Below, in pieces: positions 35,610 through 44,071 of a DNA stretch of 64,000 nucleotides. This stretch comes from Luteipulveratus flavus. GTDB taxonomy: Bacteria > Actinomycetota > Actinomycetes > Actinomycetales > Dermatophilaceae. A model generated the notes under the pieces. The model did no database searches, was not told where the DNA came from, and saw only the letters and a program-made list of their open reading frames with translations. The stretch's first letter is position 1. Every line of letters begins with the position of its first letter. A program made the position numbers and the translations under genes. The stretch lies in NCBI RefSeq assembly GCF_029080175.1, contig NZ_JARFJC010000038.1. The stretch is one strand, 5' to 3'.

Positions 35610-35647
35610 CGGCCCGCCCCCATCCCGCCCCCAACCCCCAGCCAGAC

Positions 35648-35705
35648 AACTGAGTCATTCACATCTGACCGCCTTGCGTGTGCGTCAGATTCGAGTGACT
35701 CAGTT
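35648..35705. repeat. 58-bp ACTGAGTCA palindromic element, copy 1
   Basis: AACTGAGTCA and TGACTCAGTT form a 10-bp outer stem, TCTGAC/GTCAGA an inner stem, with internal loops. The same structure and length recur at 58850-58907. It lies between convergent genes. Confidence 0.85.
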
Positions 35706-35765
35706 ACCTGGCCGGGCGGTGCCGGGCGCACGGGGCGGGCGGTGCCGGGCGGACGGGGCGCGCGC

Positions 35766-36734
35766 TCAGGCGTCCTCGGCAGGTGGCGGCTCGGCGCCCT
35801 GCGCCTCGTCCCGCTCGGCCCACTCCAGCAGCGTGTCCAGCCGGTACGTGGTCGCGTCGATGTCGGCGTGCAGGTCGCCCAGGTCGGCGTACCGGGCGGG
35901 CACCGTCGCGATGGTCAGCTCGCGCGGCTCGACGTCGTCCACCTCGTCCCAGCGGATCGGCGTGGAGACGGTCGCCTCGGGGTTGCCGCGCACGGAGTAC
36001 GCGCTCGCGATGGTGTGGTCCCGGGTGTTCTGGTTGTAGTCGACGAACACCGTCGTCGGGTCGCGGTCCTTGCGCCACCAGGTGGTGGTGACGTCCTCCG
36101 GGGCCCGTCGCTCGACCTCGCGCGCGAACGCGAACGCAGCCCGGCGCACGTCCTGGAAGCCCCACTCCGGCTCGATCCGGACGTACACGTGCAGCCCGGA
36201 TCCGCCCGACGTCTTCGGAAAGCCTTGCACACCAAGGTCGTTCAGCACCTCGTGCGCAACGTGCGCGACCCGCCGTACGCGGTCGAACGGGCAGTCCGGC
36301 ATCGGGTCCAGGTCGATGCGCCACTCGTCCGGGCGCTCGGTGTCGGCGCGCCGGGAGTTCCACGGGTGGAACTCGACCGTCGACATCTGCACGGCCCAGA
36401 TCACGCTGGCGAGCTCGGTGACGCACAGCTCGTCGGCGGTGCGTCCCCACCTCGGGAAGTGCAGCTCGACGGTCTGGACCCAGTCGGGCGCGCCGCGGGG
36501 GAGCCGCTTCTGGTGGACCTTCTCGCCGGTGACGCCGGTGGGGTAGCGGTGCAGCATGCAGGGCCGCTCGCGCAGGGCGTTGACGATGCCGTCACCGACG
36601 GAGAGGTAGTAGCTCGCGAGGTCCAGCTTGGTCTCACCGCGCGCCGGGAAGTACACGCGGTCGGGGTTGGAGATGCGCACGGTGCGCTCGCCGACGGTCA
36701 GCTCGGTGGCGGGTGAGCCGCCCTTGCTCGCCAT
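35766..36734 (-). CDS. LigD-type polymerase / primase domain protein
   Basis: This 322-residue protein is a stand-alone version of the archaeo-eukaryotic primase-like polymerase domain of bacterial LigD, which fills gaps in non-homologous end joining. It has the metal-binding DxD in WRIDLDPMPDC, FPKTSGGSGLHVYVRI (the SGxGLH/catalytic His segment), and KDRDPTTVFVDYNQNTRDHTIASAYSVR near the third acidic residue. No Ku, ligase or nuclease gene is adjacent in this window. The gene begins within the last 37 bp of the upstream LysR gene. Confidence 0.9.
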   Translation of the reverse strand: MASKGGSPATELTVGERTVRISNPDRVYFPARGETKLDLASYYLSVGDGIVNALRERPCMLHRYPTGVTGEKVHQKRLPRGAPDWVQTVELHFPRWGRTADELCVTELASVIWAVQMSTVEFHPWNSRRADTERPDEWRIDLDPMPDCPFDRVRRVAHVAHEVLNDLGVQGFPKTSGGSGLHVYVRIEPEWGFQDVRRAAFAFAREVERRAPEDVTTTWWRKDRDPTTVFVDYNQNTRDHTIASAYSVRGNPEATVSTPIRWDEVDDVEPRELTIATVPARYADLGDLHADIDATTYRLDTLLEWAERDEAQGAEPPPAEDA

Positions 36735-37645
36735 GCACCGACCCTACGGTGGTCGGCCCGGGCGCGCAGCGCGTCGATCAGGGTGCGGATCGCCGGCCGT
36801 CGCGACGACGCGCGCCGGCACACCGTGAACACCCGCCGTACGGGCCGATCGCCTCGCAGGGGGACCGTCCGGACCGTGCTCGGCAGGTCCGGACGGCCGA
36901 GCCGCGGCAGCGTGCTCACCCCGAGTCCGGCAGCGACGACCGCGATCTGCGAGGGGTACTCGTCGACTCGGTGGACGATGTCAGGGGTCCGGCCGCGCGC
37001 AGCCATCTGGGAACGCAGCCACTGGCTGCAGATGCTCCCGTCGTTGGTGTCGATGATCCACGGCGCGTCGAGCAGGTCGTCGATGAGGACGTCGTCGCGG
37101 CCGGCGAGCGGATGCTCGGCGGGCAGCAGGACGTCGACGGGGTCTTCCATCAGCGGCGCCTGGCTCAGATGCGCGGGGAGGTCGATCGGCGAGTCCACCC
37201 AGTCGTGCGCGATCGCGAGGTCGGCGTGCCCGGCCTCGATGCGTTCGGTGGTGCGGATCCAGGTCTCTTCCAGCAGCACGGTGAGGTCCGGTGCCGTACG
37301 CCGCAGCTCGCCGAGCGCCGGACCGACCAGACCGCGAATCGCGGTGGGAAAGCACAGGACTCGCAAAGTCCCGGCCACCCCTGACCGCAGCTCTTCGAGG
37401 TCCGCGCTCGCTTGCTCGGTGGTGGTGAGGATGCTGTCCGTCGCGTCGGCGAGCACCAGCCCCGCGTCGGTCAGGATGACGCCGCGGCCCGCCTTCTCCA
37501 GGAGTGGCGAGCGGACCTCGCGCTCCAGCTTGCCGATCTGCTGGCTGACCGCCGACGGCGTGAACCCCAGCGCCTCTGCGGCGGCGGCCACGGACCCGTG
37601 CTGCCGGACCGCGTGCAGGGCCCTCAGGCGCTGGAGATCGAACAT
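36698..37645 (-). CDS. LysR family transcriptional regulator
   Basis: This 315-residue LysR-type regulator has an N-terminal winged HTH (MFDLQRLRALHAVRQHGSVAAAAEALGFTPSAVSQQIGKLE) followed by the periplasmic-binding-like effector domain (about 90-290). Its 3' end overlaps the LigD-type gene by 37 bp, so the two are cotranscribed, with LysR upstream. The effector is unknown. The last 25 residues are rich in Arg and Pro and may be non-essential. Confidence 0.9.
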   Translation of the reverse strand: MFDLQRLRALHAVRQHGSVAAAAEALGFTPSAVSQQIGKLEREVRSPLLEKAGRGVILTDAGLVLADATDSILTTTEQASADLEELRSGVAGTLRVLCFPTAIRGLVGPALGELRRTAPDLTVLLEETWIRTTERIEAGHADLAIAHDWVDSPIDLPAHLSQAPLMEDPVDVLLPAEHPLAGRDDVLIDDLLDAPWIIDTNDGSICSQWLRSQMAARGRTPDIVHRVDEYPSQIAVVAAGLGVSTLPRLGRPDLPSTVRTVPLRGDRPVRRVFTVCRRASSRRPAIRTLIDALRARADHRRVGAWRARAAHPPPS

Positions 37646-37759
37646 GAAGCAATGCTAACGGGTACACCGCAAGAATGCGCGCTGGTGCTAAACGGTCATC
37701 CGGCCCAACCTGAACTCAGGACGCCTTCGGACGGAGGCTTCGGATCAGGAGGAAAGATC

Positions 37760-37978
37760 ATGGCTGCACTGTTCGTCATCGCCCTGGTCGCCGGGATCGT
37801 CGCGGCGATCGAGCACACCCAGCGGCGAGTGCGCGCCGCCGGCCCGACGCCCCAGCCGGGCACGCGGGACGGCGACCGGGTCCGCGCCGACCTCGCCGCC
37901 CTGGAGGCCACTCCGGCGCGGCCCGTCCAGCACCGTCCGACCGGGCGGGTGCACCTGCGTCCCGCGGGGTTCCGGTGA
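37760..37978 (+). CDS. Small membrane protein, 72 residues
   Basis: A strong ribosome site (AGGAGGAAAG) precedes the ATG. The product starts with a hydrophobic helix (AALFVIALVAGIVAAIEH) and continues with a basic, Pro-rich cytoplasmic-type tail. The stop overlaps the start of the next small gene by one base (TGATG), so the two are coupled. Family not recognised. The pair is divergent from the LysR gene, and LysR may regulate it. Confidence 0.6.
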   Translation: MAALFVIALVAGIVAAIEHTQRRVRAAGPTPQPGTRDGDRVRADLAALEATPARPVQHRPTGRVHLRPAGFR

Positions 37979-38199
37979 TGGCCGCCCTGGCGATGCTGCC
38001 CGTGATCGGGGTCGTCCTGAGCATGATCGTCGGGTCGCTGGCCGCGATCGGGCGCATCGCCACCCCGGCGGCCGAGCGCGCGCCGCTGCGACGCTGGCGG
38101 CTGCGTGAGGTGGCGGCCAACGCCTCCATCGGCCGGCGCGAGTGGGCGCTCGCCCTCGACACCGCGTACCGGCACAACCCCTCCAGCACCGCCGGCTGA
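37978..38199 (+). CDS. Small membrane-associated protein, 73 residues
   Basis: This product begins with a hydrophobic stretch (LAMLPVIGVVLSMIVGSLAAIG) and continues with a positively charged tail (RRWRLREVAANASIGRREWALALDTAYRHN). It is translationally coupled to the preceding gene. A one-codon-earlier GTG is also in frame. Function unknown. Confidence 0.55.
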   Translation: MAALAMLPVIGVVLSMIVGSLAAIGRIATPAAERAPLRRWRLREVAANASIGRREWALALDTAYRHNPSSTAG

Positions 38200-38217
38200 G
38201 GCGGACTCACCCGCACA

Positions 38218-38300
38218 CCCCCCTTTCGGCCGAGTGCGCGTGTCCTGTGCGATTCCGTGCGAATAAACAGCGGGACACGCGCACTCGGCCAGGAAAGGGG
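38218..38300. terminator. Strong hairpin between convergent genes
   Basis: An 18-bp perfect stem (38228-38245 with 38273-38290) encloses a 27-nt loop, extended by an outer CCCCTTT/AAAGGGG pair. It lies between the end of the small gene pair and the end of the convergent MMPL gene, so it can serve both as a terminator. The long, AT-containing loop makes it look more like a repeat element than a simple terminator. Confidence 0.7.
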
Positions 38301-38307
38301 GAGAGGG

Positions 38308-40551
38308 TCAGTGCGAGAAGCGGACCGTCGGCAGGACGCGCGCCAGCCAGGCCGGCGTGTGCCACGCGGCGCGGCCGGTCACCCGCAGCACCACCGGCAG
38401 CAGCACGAGCCGGATGCACAGGGCGTCCAGGAACACGGCGACGGCCAGGATGATGCCCATCTCCTTGGGTGCGAGCGGGCCGGACAGCGCGAACGTCAGG
38501 AACACCGCGACCATCACGCCGGCGGCGGCCACGACGACGCGCCCGGACGTTCGCAGCGCCTCGCGCATCGCGTGCTGCGGGTCGCCGGAGCTGTCGTAGT
38601 GCTCGCGGGCCGCGGACAGCAGGAACAGTGTGTAGTCCATCGCGACGCCGGTCAGCATCGCGCCGAAGAACAGCGGCCCCCAGGCGTCGACGAAGCCCTG
38701 CGGCTCGAAGTTCAGCAGCCCGGACAGGTGGCCGTCCCCGAAGATCAGCTTCGCGACACCGAACGCCGCCGCGATGGAGGCGAGGTTGGTGACCGTCCCG
38801 ACGGCGGCCACCAGCGGGCTGCCGAGCGCGACGAGCAGCAGCAGGAAGCCGAGCCCGACGAGCAGCCCGAAGACCAGCGGCGTCCGCGACGACAGCACCT
38901 TCTCCAGGTCGTGGTTCTCGGCGGCGGCCCCGCCGACGAGGGCTCCCGGCGGCAGCTCGGACCGGATGCGGTCGATGGTCGCGCCGGTCGCGGGTGCGGA
39001 CGCGTCGGTGGTCGGGATCGCCATGGTCATGGACCAGCCGCCGCTCCCCCCGACGGGCTGGGTCGCCGCGATGCCGGAGTCCTTCGCCAGAGCCGCGCGG
39101 GCGCGGTCGGTCTCCGAGGTCGGGGTCAGGACCTGCAGTGTGCCGGGAGCGCCGGGCCCGAACGCCTCGGTGACCTGCGCGTATCCCGCGCGAGCCGACT
39201 GGTCGGCCGGGATGATCGAGATCGACGGCATGCCCGTACGCAGACCGAGGGCCGGCGCCGCGAGCGCGGCGAGGGCGATCAGGACGACCGCACCCGCGGT
39301 CCACGGTCGGCGGTGCAGCAGCGCGCCCCACCGGTCCATCAGCCGGTCCATGCCGCGCGGAGCGGACGGTGCGGCGACCTCGGTGCCGGTCCGACGGCCG
39401 CGGCGACGCAGCCGACCGGGGAGGCGTACGCGACCGGCGTCGATCCGCGTACCGAGCCTGCCCAGGACGGCCGGCAGCAGGGTGAGGGTTGCCGCGAGGA
39501 CCGCGACGACCGCCAGCATGATGCCGAGCGCCATCGAGCGGAACGCCGGGCTGGGGACGAGCAGGACCGTGGAGAGCGACACGAGCACCGTCGCGCCGGA
39601 GAAGGCCACGGCCTTGCCGGCGGTGCCCATGGTCTCCGCGACGGCGTCGACCGCGGCGGCGCGGTCACCGGGCACGGCACCACGACGGGCGAGCGCGGCG
39701 CGGAACCGCACGACCAGGAAGAGCGCGTAGTCGATCCCGAGTGCGAGCGCGAACATCATCGCGAAGTTGAGCGCCCAGACGCTGACCGGCGCGACGTGGG
39801 TCGCGATGACCAGGGCGCCGGCCGCGGTGAGCAGACCGACGATGGTGAGCATCAGCGGAAGCCCGGCGGCGACGAGGCCGCCGAACGCGATGACCAGGAC
39901 GATCAGGGTCACCGGCCAGGACAGGACCTCCGAACGGATCATCGCGGTGTGGTTGACCTCGTTGAAGTTCGACCACAGGGCGCTGCTGCCTGTGAGGTTC
40001 ACCGACACGCCGGGCGTCGCCAGGTCTGCCAGCGGCTTCCCGAGGTCGTCCGCGGCGCGGACCATCGTGTTCGGGTCGGCGGCGGCGCCGGCCTGGACGA
40101 TCGCCGTACGGCCGTCGCGGGACAGGCTCGAGCCCGGTTGCGGCCCGGTCACCGTGCTGACCCGGGGGTCGCCCTTCAGCAGCTGCTCGACCTGAGCGAT
40201 GACGTGCTGCGCCTCGCGGTCGTTCGCGATCGGACCGTCCGCGCTGCGCACCACCACCTGCAGCGCGGTCGAGTCGTTGCCCTGGAAGTTCTGCTGGACG
40301 ACGTCGCGTGCCTGGACCGACTGGCTGCCGCTGTCCTGCCAGCCCGCACCGGCGAGCGCGGTCTCGACCTTCGGGGCGAAGGCGCCGAAGACCACCAGGA
40401 CGAGCACCCAGAGCGCGAGGACGCGACCGAGGTGGGAGGCGGACCACGCGCCGAGGCGGGCGAGTCCGCGCGGCGAGGTGTCGTTCGGGGGAGCGCCGGT
40501 GTCGGGCGGTGCCGGCGGATCGATGGCGGTCTGATGGCGCGTCGAGGTCAA
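38308..40551 (-). CDS. MMPL/RND family transporter
   Basis: This 747-residue membrane protein has the twofold architecture of MMPL transporters: an N-terminal helix (about 30-50), a large extracytoplasmic loop, a five-helix cluster with the functionally key GIDYALFLVVRFR, then a second half repeating the order, with MLTGVAMDYTLFLLSAAREH as the second permeation motif. The family exports lipids and other hydrophobic molecules, powered by the proton gradient. The start is TTG 40551, supported by GGAG 6 nt upstream; no ATG or GTG fits. It is divergent from the thioredoxin gene and shares an operator-rich region with it. Confidence 0.88.
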   Translation of the reverse strand: MTSTRHQTAIDPPAPPDTGAPPNDTSPRGLARLGAWSASHLGRVLALWVLVLVVFGAFAPKVETALAGAGWQDSGSQSVQARDVVQQNFQGNDSTALQVVVRSADGPIANDREAQHVIAQVEQLLKGDPRVSTVTGPQPGSSLSRDGRTAIVQAGAAADPNTMVRAADDLGKPLADLATPGVSVNLTGSSALWSNFNEVNHTAMIRSEVLSWPVTLIVLVIAFGGLVAAGLPLMLTIVGLLTAAGALVIATHVAPVSVWALNFAMMFALALGIDYALFLVVRFRAALARRGAVPGDRAAAVDAVAETMGTAGKAVAFSGATVLVSLSTVLLVPSPAFRSMALGIMLAVVAVLAATLTLLPAVLGRLGTRIDAGRVRLPGRLRRRGRRTGTEVAAPSAPRGMDRLMDRWGALLHRRPWTAGAVVLIALAALAAPALGLRTGMPSISIIPADQSARAGYAQVTEAFGPGAPGTLQVLTPTSETDRARAALAKDSGIAATQPVGGSGGWSMTMAIPTTDASAPATGATIDRIRSELPPGALVGGAAAENHDLEKVLSSRTPLVFGLLVGLGFLLLLVALGSPLVAAVGTVTNLASIAAAFGVAKLIFGDGHLSGLLNFEPQGFVDAWGPLFFGAMLTGVAMDYTLFLLSAAREHYDSSGDPQHAMREALRTSGRVVVAAAGVMVAVFLTFALSGPLAPKEMGIILAVAVFLDALCIRLVLLPVVLRVTGRAAWHTPAWLARVLPTVRFSH

Positions 40552-40579
40552 CGGGATCTCCAGGTGGGCGGGGTCGTCG

Positions 40580-40743
40580 ATACGGCCGGGGGTATGAAGT
40601 CCCGACCACGCTAGTACCCCAGGGGGTATCCTCGTCAACTCGGCGAACGATCGTGCGGTCCGCGAGTGACATACCCCACAGGGCATAGCGCGCGGTGCGG
40701 GAATGACTCGGCCTGGACCGGCGCTACATACCCCAGCAGGTAT
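40580..40743. promoter_or_regulatory. Four CsoR/CstR-type operators in the divergent promoter
   Basis: Sites at 40580-40595, 40614-40629, 40671-40686 and 40728-40743 all match ATACCCC-N2-GGGGTAT. Mismatches are two in the left half of the first site, one in the left half of the second, and two in the right half of each of the last two. They are spread between the MMPL start (40551) and the thioredoxin start (40772). The C-rich/G-rich half-sites with AT flanks are characteristic of CsoR-family repressors such as CstR. Confidence 0.75.
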
Positions 40744-40771
40744 ATGATCCACGGACGCAAGGAGCACTGAC

Positions 40772-41128
40772 ATGAGCACGCAGAACCTCACCCGAGCCGA
40801 CTTCGAGACCACCGTCACTGGGGGCGGCATCGTCCTCGTCGACTTCTGGGCGTCCTGGTGCGGCCCGTGCCGCCAGTTCGCGCCCGTGTACGAGGCGGCG
40901 TCGGAGCAGCACCCCGACATCGTGTTCGGCAAGGTCGACACCGAGGCCGAGCAGGAGCTCGCGGCCGCCGCCGACATCACGTCCATCCCGACCCTGATGG
41001 CGTTCCGCGACGGCGTCCTCGTCTTCGCCCAGCCCGGAGCGCTCCCCGCGAGCGCCCTGAACGACGTCATCCGGGCCGTGCGCGACCTGGACATGGACGA
41101 CGTCCGCGCCCAGCTCGCCACCGCCTGA
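40772..41128 (+). CDS. Thioredoxin
   Basis: This 118-residue thioredoxin has the redox-active CGPC site (C30, C33) in FWASWCGPCRQF and the cis-proline loop SIPTL, with a C-terminal helix of normal length. It reduces disulfides in cytoplasmic proteins. A good ribosome site (AAGGAG) precedes the ATG. It opens a likely operon of thioredoxin, DUF302 protein and CsoR-family repressor, under the operators listed above, which points to a role in handling thiol, sulfur or metal stress. Confidence 0.92.
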   Translation: MSTQNLTRADFETTVTGGGIVLVDFWASWCGPCRQFAPVYEAASEQHPDIVFGKVDTEAEQELAAAADITSIPTLMAFRDGVLVFAQPGALPASALNDVIRAVRDLDMDDVRAQLATA

Positions 41129-41173
41129 CCTGACCGAACCGACCGCCGTGACCGCCACGACCGAGGAGAACGC

Positions 41174-41566
41174 ATGACCTACGCCCTGAGCACCACCGTC
41201 AGCACGCCGTTCGCCGACACTCTGCAGGCCACCCGGTCGGCGCTCGCCGACCAGGGCTTCGGCGTCCTCACCGAGATCGACCTGGCGGCGACCCTCGCGG
41301 CCAAGGTCGGCGCCGACCTTCCGCCCCAGGTGATCCTGGGGGCGTGCCGACCGCCGCTGGCGCTGGCCGCCGTGCAGGCCGAGCCGTCCATCGGCGTGCT
41401 GCTGCCGTGCAACGTGGTCGTTCGCTCGGTCGACGAGCGCACCACCGTGGTCGAGGCGATGGACCCGCAGGCGATGGTCTCCGTCACCGGCAACGACCGC
41501 CTGGCCGACGTCGCGGCCGACGCCCGCGACCGCATCACCGCAGCCCTGAACGCACTGACCGCCTGA
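41174..41566 (+). CDS. DUF302 domain protein
   Basis: This 130-residue cytoplasmic protein is a DUF302 protein; the family signature ILGACRPPLALAAVQAEPSIGVLLPCNVVV is intact and carries two conserved Cys. The family is often encoded next to sulfur- or metal-responsive regulators, but its biochemistry is unknown. The gene lies 45 bp after thioredoxin and 20 bp before the repressor gene, within the same transcription unit. Confidence 0.88.
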   Translation: MTYALSTTVSTPFADTLQATRSALADQGFGVLTEIDLAATLAAKVGADLPPQVILGACRPPLALAAVQAEPSIGVLLPCNVVVRSVDERTTVVEAMDPQAMVSVTGNDRLADVAADARDRITAALNALTA

Positions 41567-41586
41567 CACGACGGAGGATGGTCCCC

Positions 41587-41853
41587 ATGGTCACTCTGAA
41601 CACCGACGACATGACGCCCGTCATCAACCGGCTGCGCCGCGCCCAGGGCCAGCTCGGCGGCGTCATCCGCCTCATCGAGGAGGGTCGCGACTGCAAGGAC
41701 GTCGTCACCCAGCTCGCCGCGGTCAACCGCGCCCTGGACCGCGCGGGCTTCGCGATCGTCTCCTCCGGCCTGCGCGAGTGCCTGACCTCGGCGGACGGGA
41801 TCAGCGAGGAGGACCAGGCCACGATGGAGAAGCTCTTCCTCACCCTCGCCTGA
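41587..41853 (+). CDS. CsoR/CstR family thiol-sensing repressor
   Basis: This 88-residue helical repressor of the CsoR/DUF156 family has C36 (EEGRDCKDVV) and C65 (SSGLRECL), at the positions of M. tuberculosis CsoR Cu ligands 36 and 65. The third ligand His61 is replaced by Gly61, so Cu(I) sensing is unlikely. A two-Cys, no-His pattern is that of the persulfide sensor CstR. With a thioredoxin in the same unit, sulfane-sulfur or thiol stress is the most likely signal. The ATG at 41587 has a GGAGG site 9 nt upstream; an ATG at 41578 is too close to it. Confidence 0.85.
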   Translation: MVTLNTDDMTPVINRLRRAQGQLGGVIRLIEEGRDCKDVVTQLAAVNRALDRAGFAIVSSGLRECLTSADGISEEDQATMEKLFLTLA

Positions 41854-41895
41854 TACGCGCCGACCGCCGGGCGAGGGCCTGACCGAGTGGTGCGC

Positions 41896-42380
41896 TCAGA
41901 GGAAGCGGTGCATCACGTGCAGGCCGACGAGCCCGTCCGTGGGGTGCCGGACGCCTGCGGCACGGTTCCGATGACCGAGAACCCGAGCGACTCGTACAGC
42001 CCGACCGCGCCGACGTTGCTCGCGGCGACCGCGTTGAACTGGATGGCGCTGAACCCCGCAGCCCGCGCCCAGTCGAGGCTGTGCTCGACCAGCGCCCGGC
42101 CGACCCCGCGTCCGCGCGCCCCGCGGCTCACCATGTAGCTCGCGGTCGCGACGTGGTCGTGCGGACGCGGCCGGTTGGCGCCCATCTTGGCGGTGCCGAG
42201 GTAGGTGTCGCCGTCGGTCGCGACCACGGTGAGTCCCGGCGGCTGCTCGATCCAGATGCTCCTCAGCGTCTCGACCGAGGTGTCCGGGTCGTACGGGAAC
42301 GTGTCGGCCGAGCGGACGACGTCCAGGACGATGGGTGCGACGCCTGCCCAGTCGGCGTCGGCGTACGGCCTGATCTGCAT
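41896..42380 (-). CDS. GNAT family N-acetyltransferase, frameshifted at the 3' end
   Basis: This acetyltransferase begins MQIRPYADADWAGVAPIVLD and has the motif-A loop SRGARGRGVGRALVEHS and the motif-B segment FNAVAASNVGAVGLYESLGF. As read, the frame ends early at 41913 (155 residues, tail ASGTPRTGSSACT). The other frame continues it as RHPTDGLVGLHVMHRFL, ending at 41896, which is the ending expected for this family. One base appears to be missing near 41950 (expected GCGTTCCGG, found GCGTCCGG). Either the gene has a recent C-terminal frameshift or the assembly has an indel here. It is divergent from the VOC gene. Confidence 0.75.
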
Positions 42381-42478
42381 GGGTCCACTGGACCAGAGAG
42401 GTTCGGGGCCGGCGGCGCCGGGTCCACCGGCCCGGAAACCGGGTGCCGCGGCGGTGGGTGCCGCCGTACCGTGCACAG

Positions 42479-43174
42479 ATGGTGTCGCGACTGGAGGCAG
42501 TGACCTTCGACGTGCCGGACGCGTCCGTGTCGGCGACCTTCTGGGCCGGCGTGCTCGGACGGGACGTGGTCCCGGAGTCGGCCGGAGCCCTCGTTCCCGG
42601 CGACGAGACCCGGGTCGGGCTGAGGTTCGTGACCTCCGATGCGCCGCGCGTCGGGCCGGACCGGCTGCACCTGCACCTGACCAGCACGACGCCGGAGGAC
42701 CAGCAGCGCACGGTCGACACGATCCTGTCGCTCGGCGGTCGGCACGCCGACGTGGGCCAGGACCCCGAGGACGAGTTCGTCGTCTTCGCCGACCCCGGCG
42801 GCCACGCGCACTGCGTGATCGAGCCGCGCAACGGGTTCCTGAGCGGCACCGGGTTGCTCGGCGAGGTGACCTGCGACGGGACCCGGGACGTCGGCCTGTT
42901 CTGGCGGGACGCACTCGGCTGGTCGCTGGTGTGGGACGAGAACGGTGAGACGGCCGTCCAGTCGCCGCGCGGTGGCACCAAGGTCTCGTGGGGCGGCGAG
43001 CCCGTCGAACCCCGGCACGGACGCAACCGCCAGCGGTTCGACCTGCGCGCCGCCGACCCCGACCGCGAGGCGGACCGGCTGGTCGCGCTCGGCGCCACCC
43101 GGCTGGAGGAGATGGCGGACGGCATCGAGCTGGCGGACGTGGACGGCAACGAGTTCACCCTCCGAGCCGACTGA
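42479..43174 (+). CDS. VOC superfamily protein with two glyoxalase-like domains
   Basis: This 231-residue protein has two tandem vicinal-oxygen-chelate modules, each a beta-alpha-beta-beta-beta unit: LEAVTFDVPDASVSATFWAGVLG then HLHLTSTTPEDQQRTVDTILSLGG..FVVFADPGGHAHCVIE in the first, and CDGTRDVGLFWRDALGW..FDLRAADPDREADRLVALGAT..ELADVDGNEFTL in the second. The metal ligands are only partly evident. Functions range from glyoxalase and dioxygenase to antibiotic binding. Start ATG 42479. Confidence 0.8.
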   Translation: MVSRLEAVTFDVPDASVSATFWAGVLGRDVVPESAGALVPGDETRVGLRFVTSDAPRVGPDRLHLHLTSTTPEDQQRTVDTILSLGGRHADVGQDPEDEFVVFADPGGHAHCVIEPRNGFLSGTGLLGEVTCDGTRDVGLFWRDALGWSLVWDENGETAVQSPRGGTKVSWGGEPVEPRHGRNRQRFDLRAADPDREADRLVALGATRLEEMADGIELADVDGNEFTLRAD

Positions 43175-43313
43175 GGCCTGGCGGCTCGAGAGACTGGTGC
43201 CGGCGCGCGCCGGAGCTCAACGTCCACCCTCGTGGATCAGCACATCGCATCCCGGCACGCCGCGATACTTCACGACATCACCACCACCGCGTTTCGGATC
43301 TGTGAGAGGCCCC

Positions 43314-44030
43314 ATGACCATGACCAGCAGCGATGCGTCCCTCGGCACAGCGGACTACGACGAGCTGGCGGCGGTGTACGCCGAAGCGAACGACAACGGC
43401 CTGTTCAACGCGTGGTACGGGCGACCGGAGATGCTTCGGCTGGGAGGCGACGTCGCCGGTATGCGCGTCCTCGACGCCGGCTGCGGCCACGGGCCGCTGG
43501 CAGCAGCCCTGCACGACCGCGGTGCCACGGTGTCGGGTTTCGACCTCAGCCCGGCCCTCGTCGCCCTGGCCGAGGAACGCCTCGACGCCGAGATCGACCT
43601 CCGGGTGGCCGACCTCGCCGCGCCCCTGCCGTACGGCGACGACGAGTTCGACCTCGTCATGTGCTCGCTCGCGCTGCACTACGTGAAGGACTGGGCTCCC
43701 ACGCTCGCCGAGATGCGTCGCGTGCTCAAGCCCGGAGGACGGCTGATCGTGTCGATCATCCATCCGTTCGTCTACGCGTTCTGCTACCAGGACGCCGACT
43801 ACTTCGCTCTCACCCAGTACTCGGAGGACTACGACTTCGACGGCACGACGTTCGTCATGACCTACTGGCACCGCCCTCTGCAGGACGTCCTGAACGCGTT
43901 CGTCGACGCCGGTCTGGTCATCACGACCGTGACCGAGCCCTCCGCCCTGCCCGACACGCCCGCCGCGCTGCTGCCTCCCGAGGGCCGCCGCTTCCTCTGC
44001 TTTCTCTTCTTCTCCCTCGAGTCGCCCTGA
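43314..44030 (+). CDS. Class I SAM-dependent methyltransferase
   Basis: This 238-residue methyltransferase has SAM-binding motif I VLDAGCGHGPLA, followed by SGFDLSPALVALAEERL (motif II, acidic residue binding the ribose), LPYGDDEFDLVMCSLALHYV (motif IV) and LKPGGRLIVSIIHP (motif VI). The C-terminal region (YWHRPLQDVLNAFVDAGLVITTVTEP) is the usual substrate-binding extension. The substrate is not evident. A purine-rich GAGAGG site precedes ATG 43314. It is unrelated in function to the flanking genes as far as can be seen. Confidence 0.92.
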   Translation: MTMTSSDASLGTADYDELAAVYAEANDNGLFNAWYGRPEMLRLGGDVAGMRVLDAGCGHGPLAAALHDRGATVSGFDLSPALVALAEERLDAEIDLRVADLAAPLPYGDDEFDLVMCSLALHYVKDWAPTLAEMRRVLKPGGRLIVSIIHPFVYAFCYQDADYFALTQYSEDYDFDGTTFVMTYWHRPLQDVLNAFVDAGLVITTVTEPSALPDTPAALLPPEGRRFLCFLFFSLESP

Positions 44031-44071
44031 TCGCACGGGTGGGCCCATCGTGCCGGCACCCGAGTGAGACC

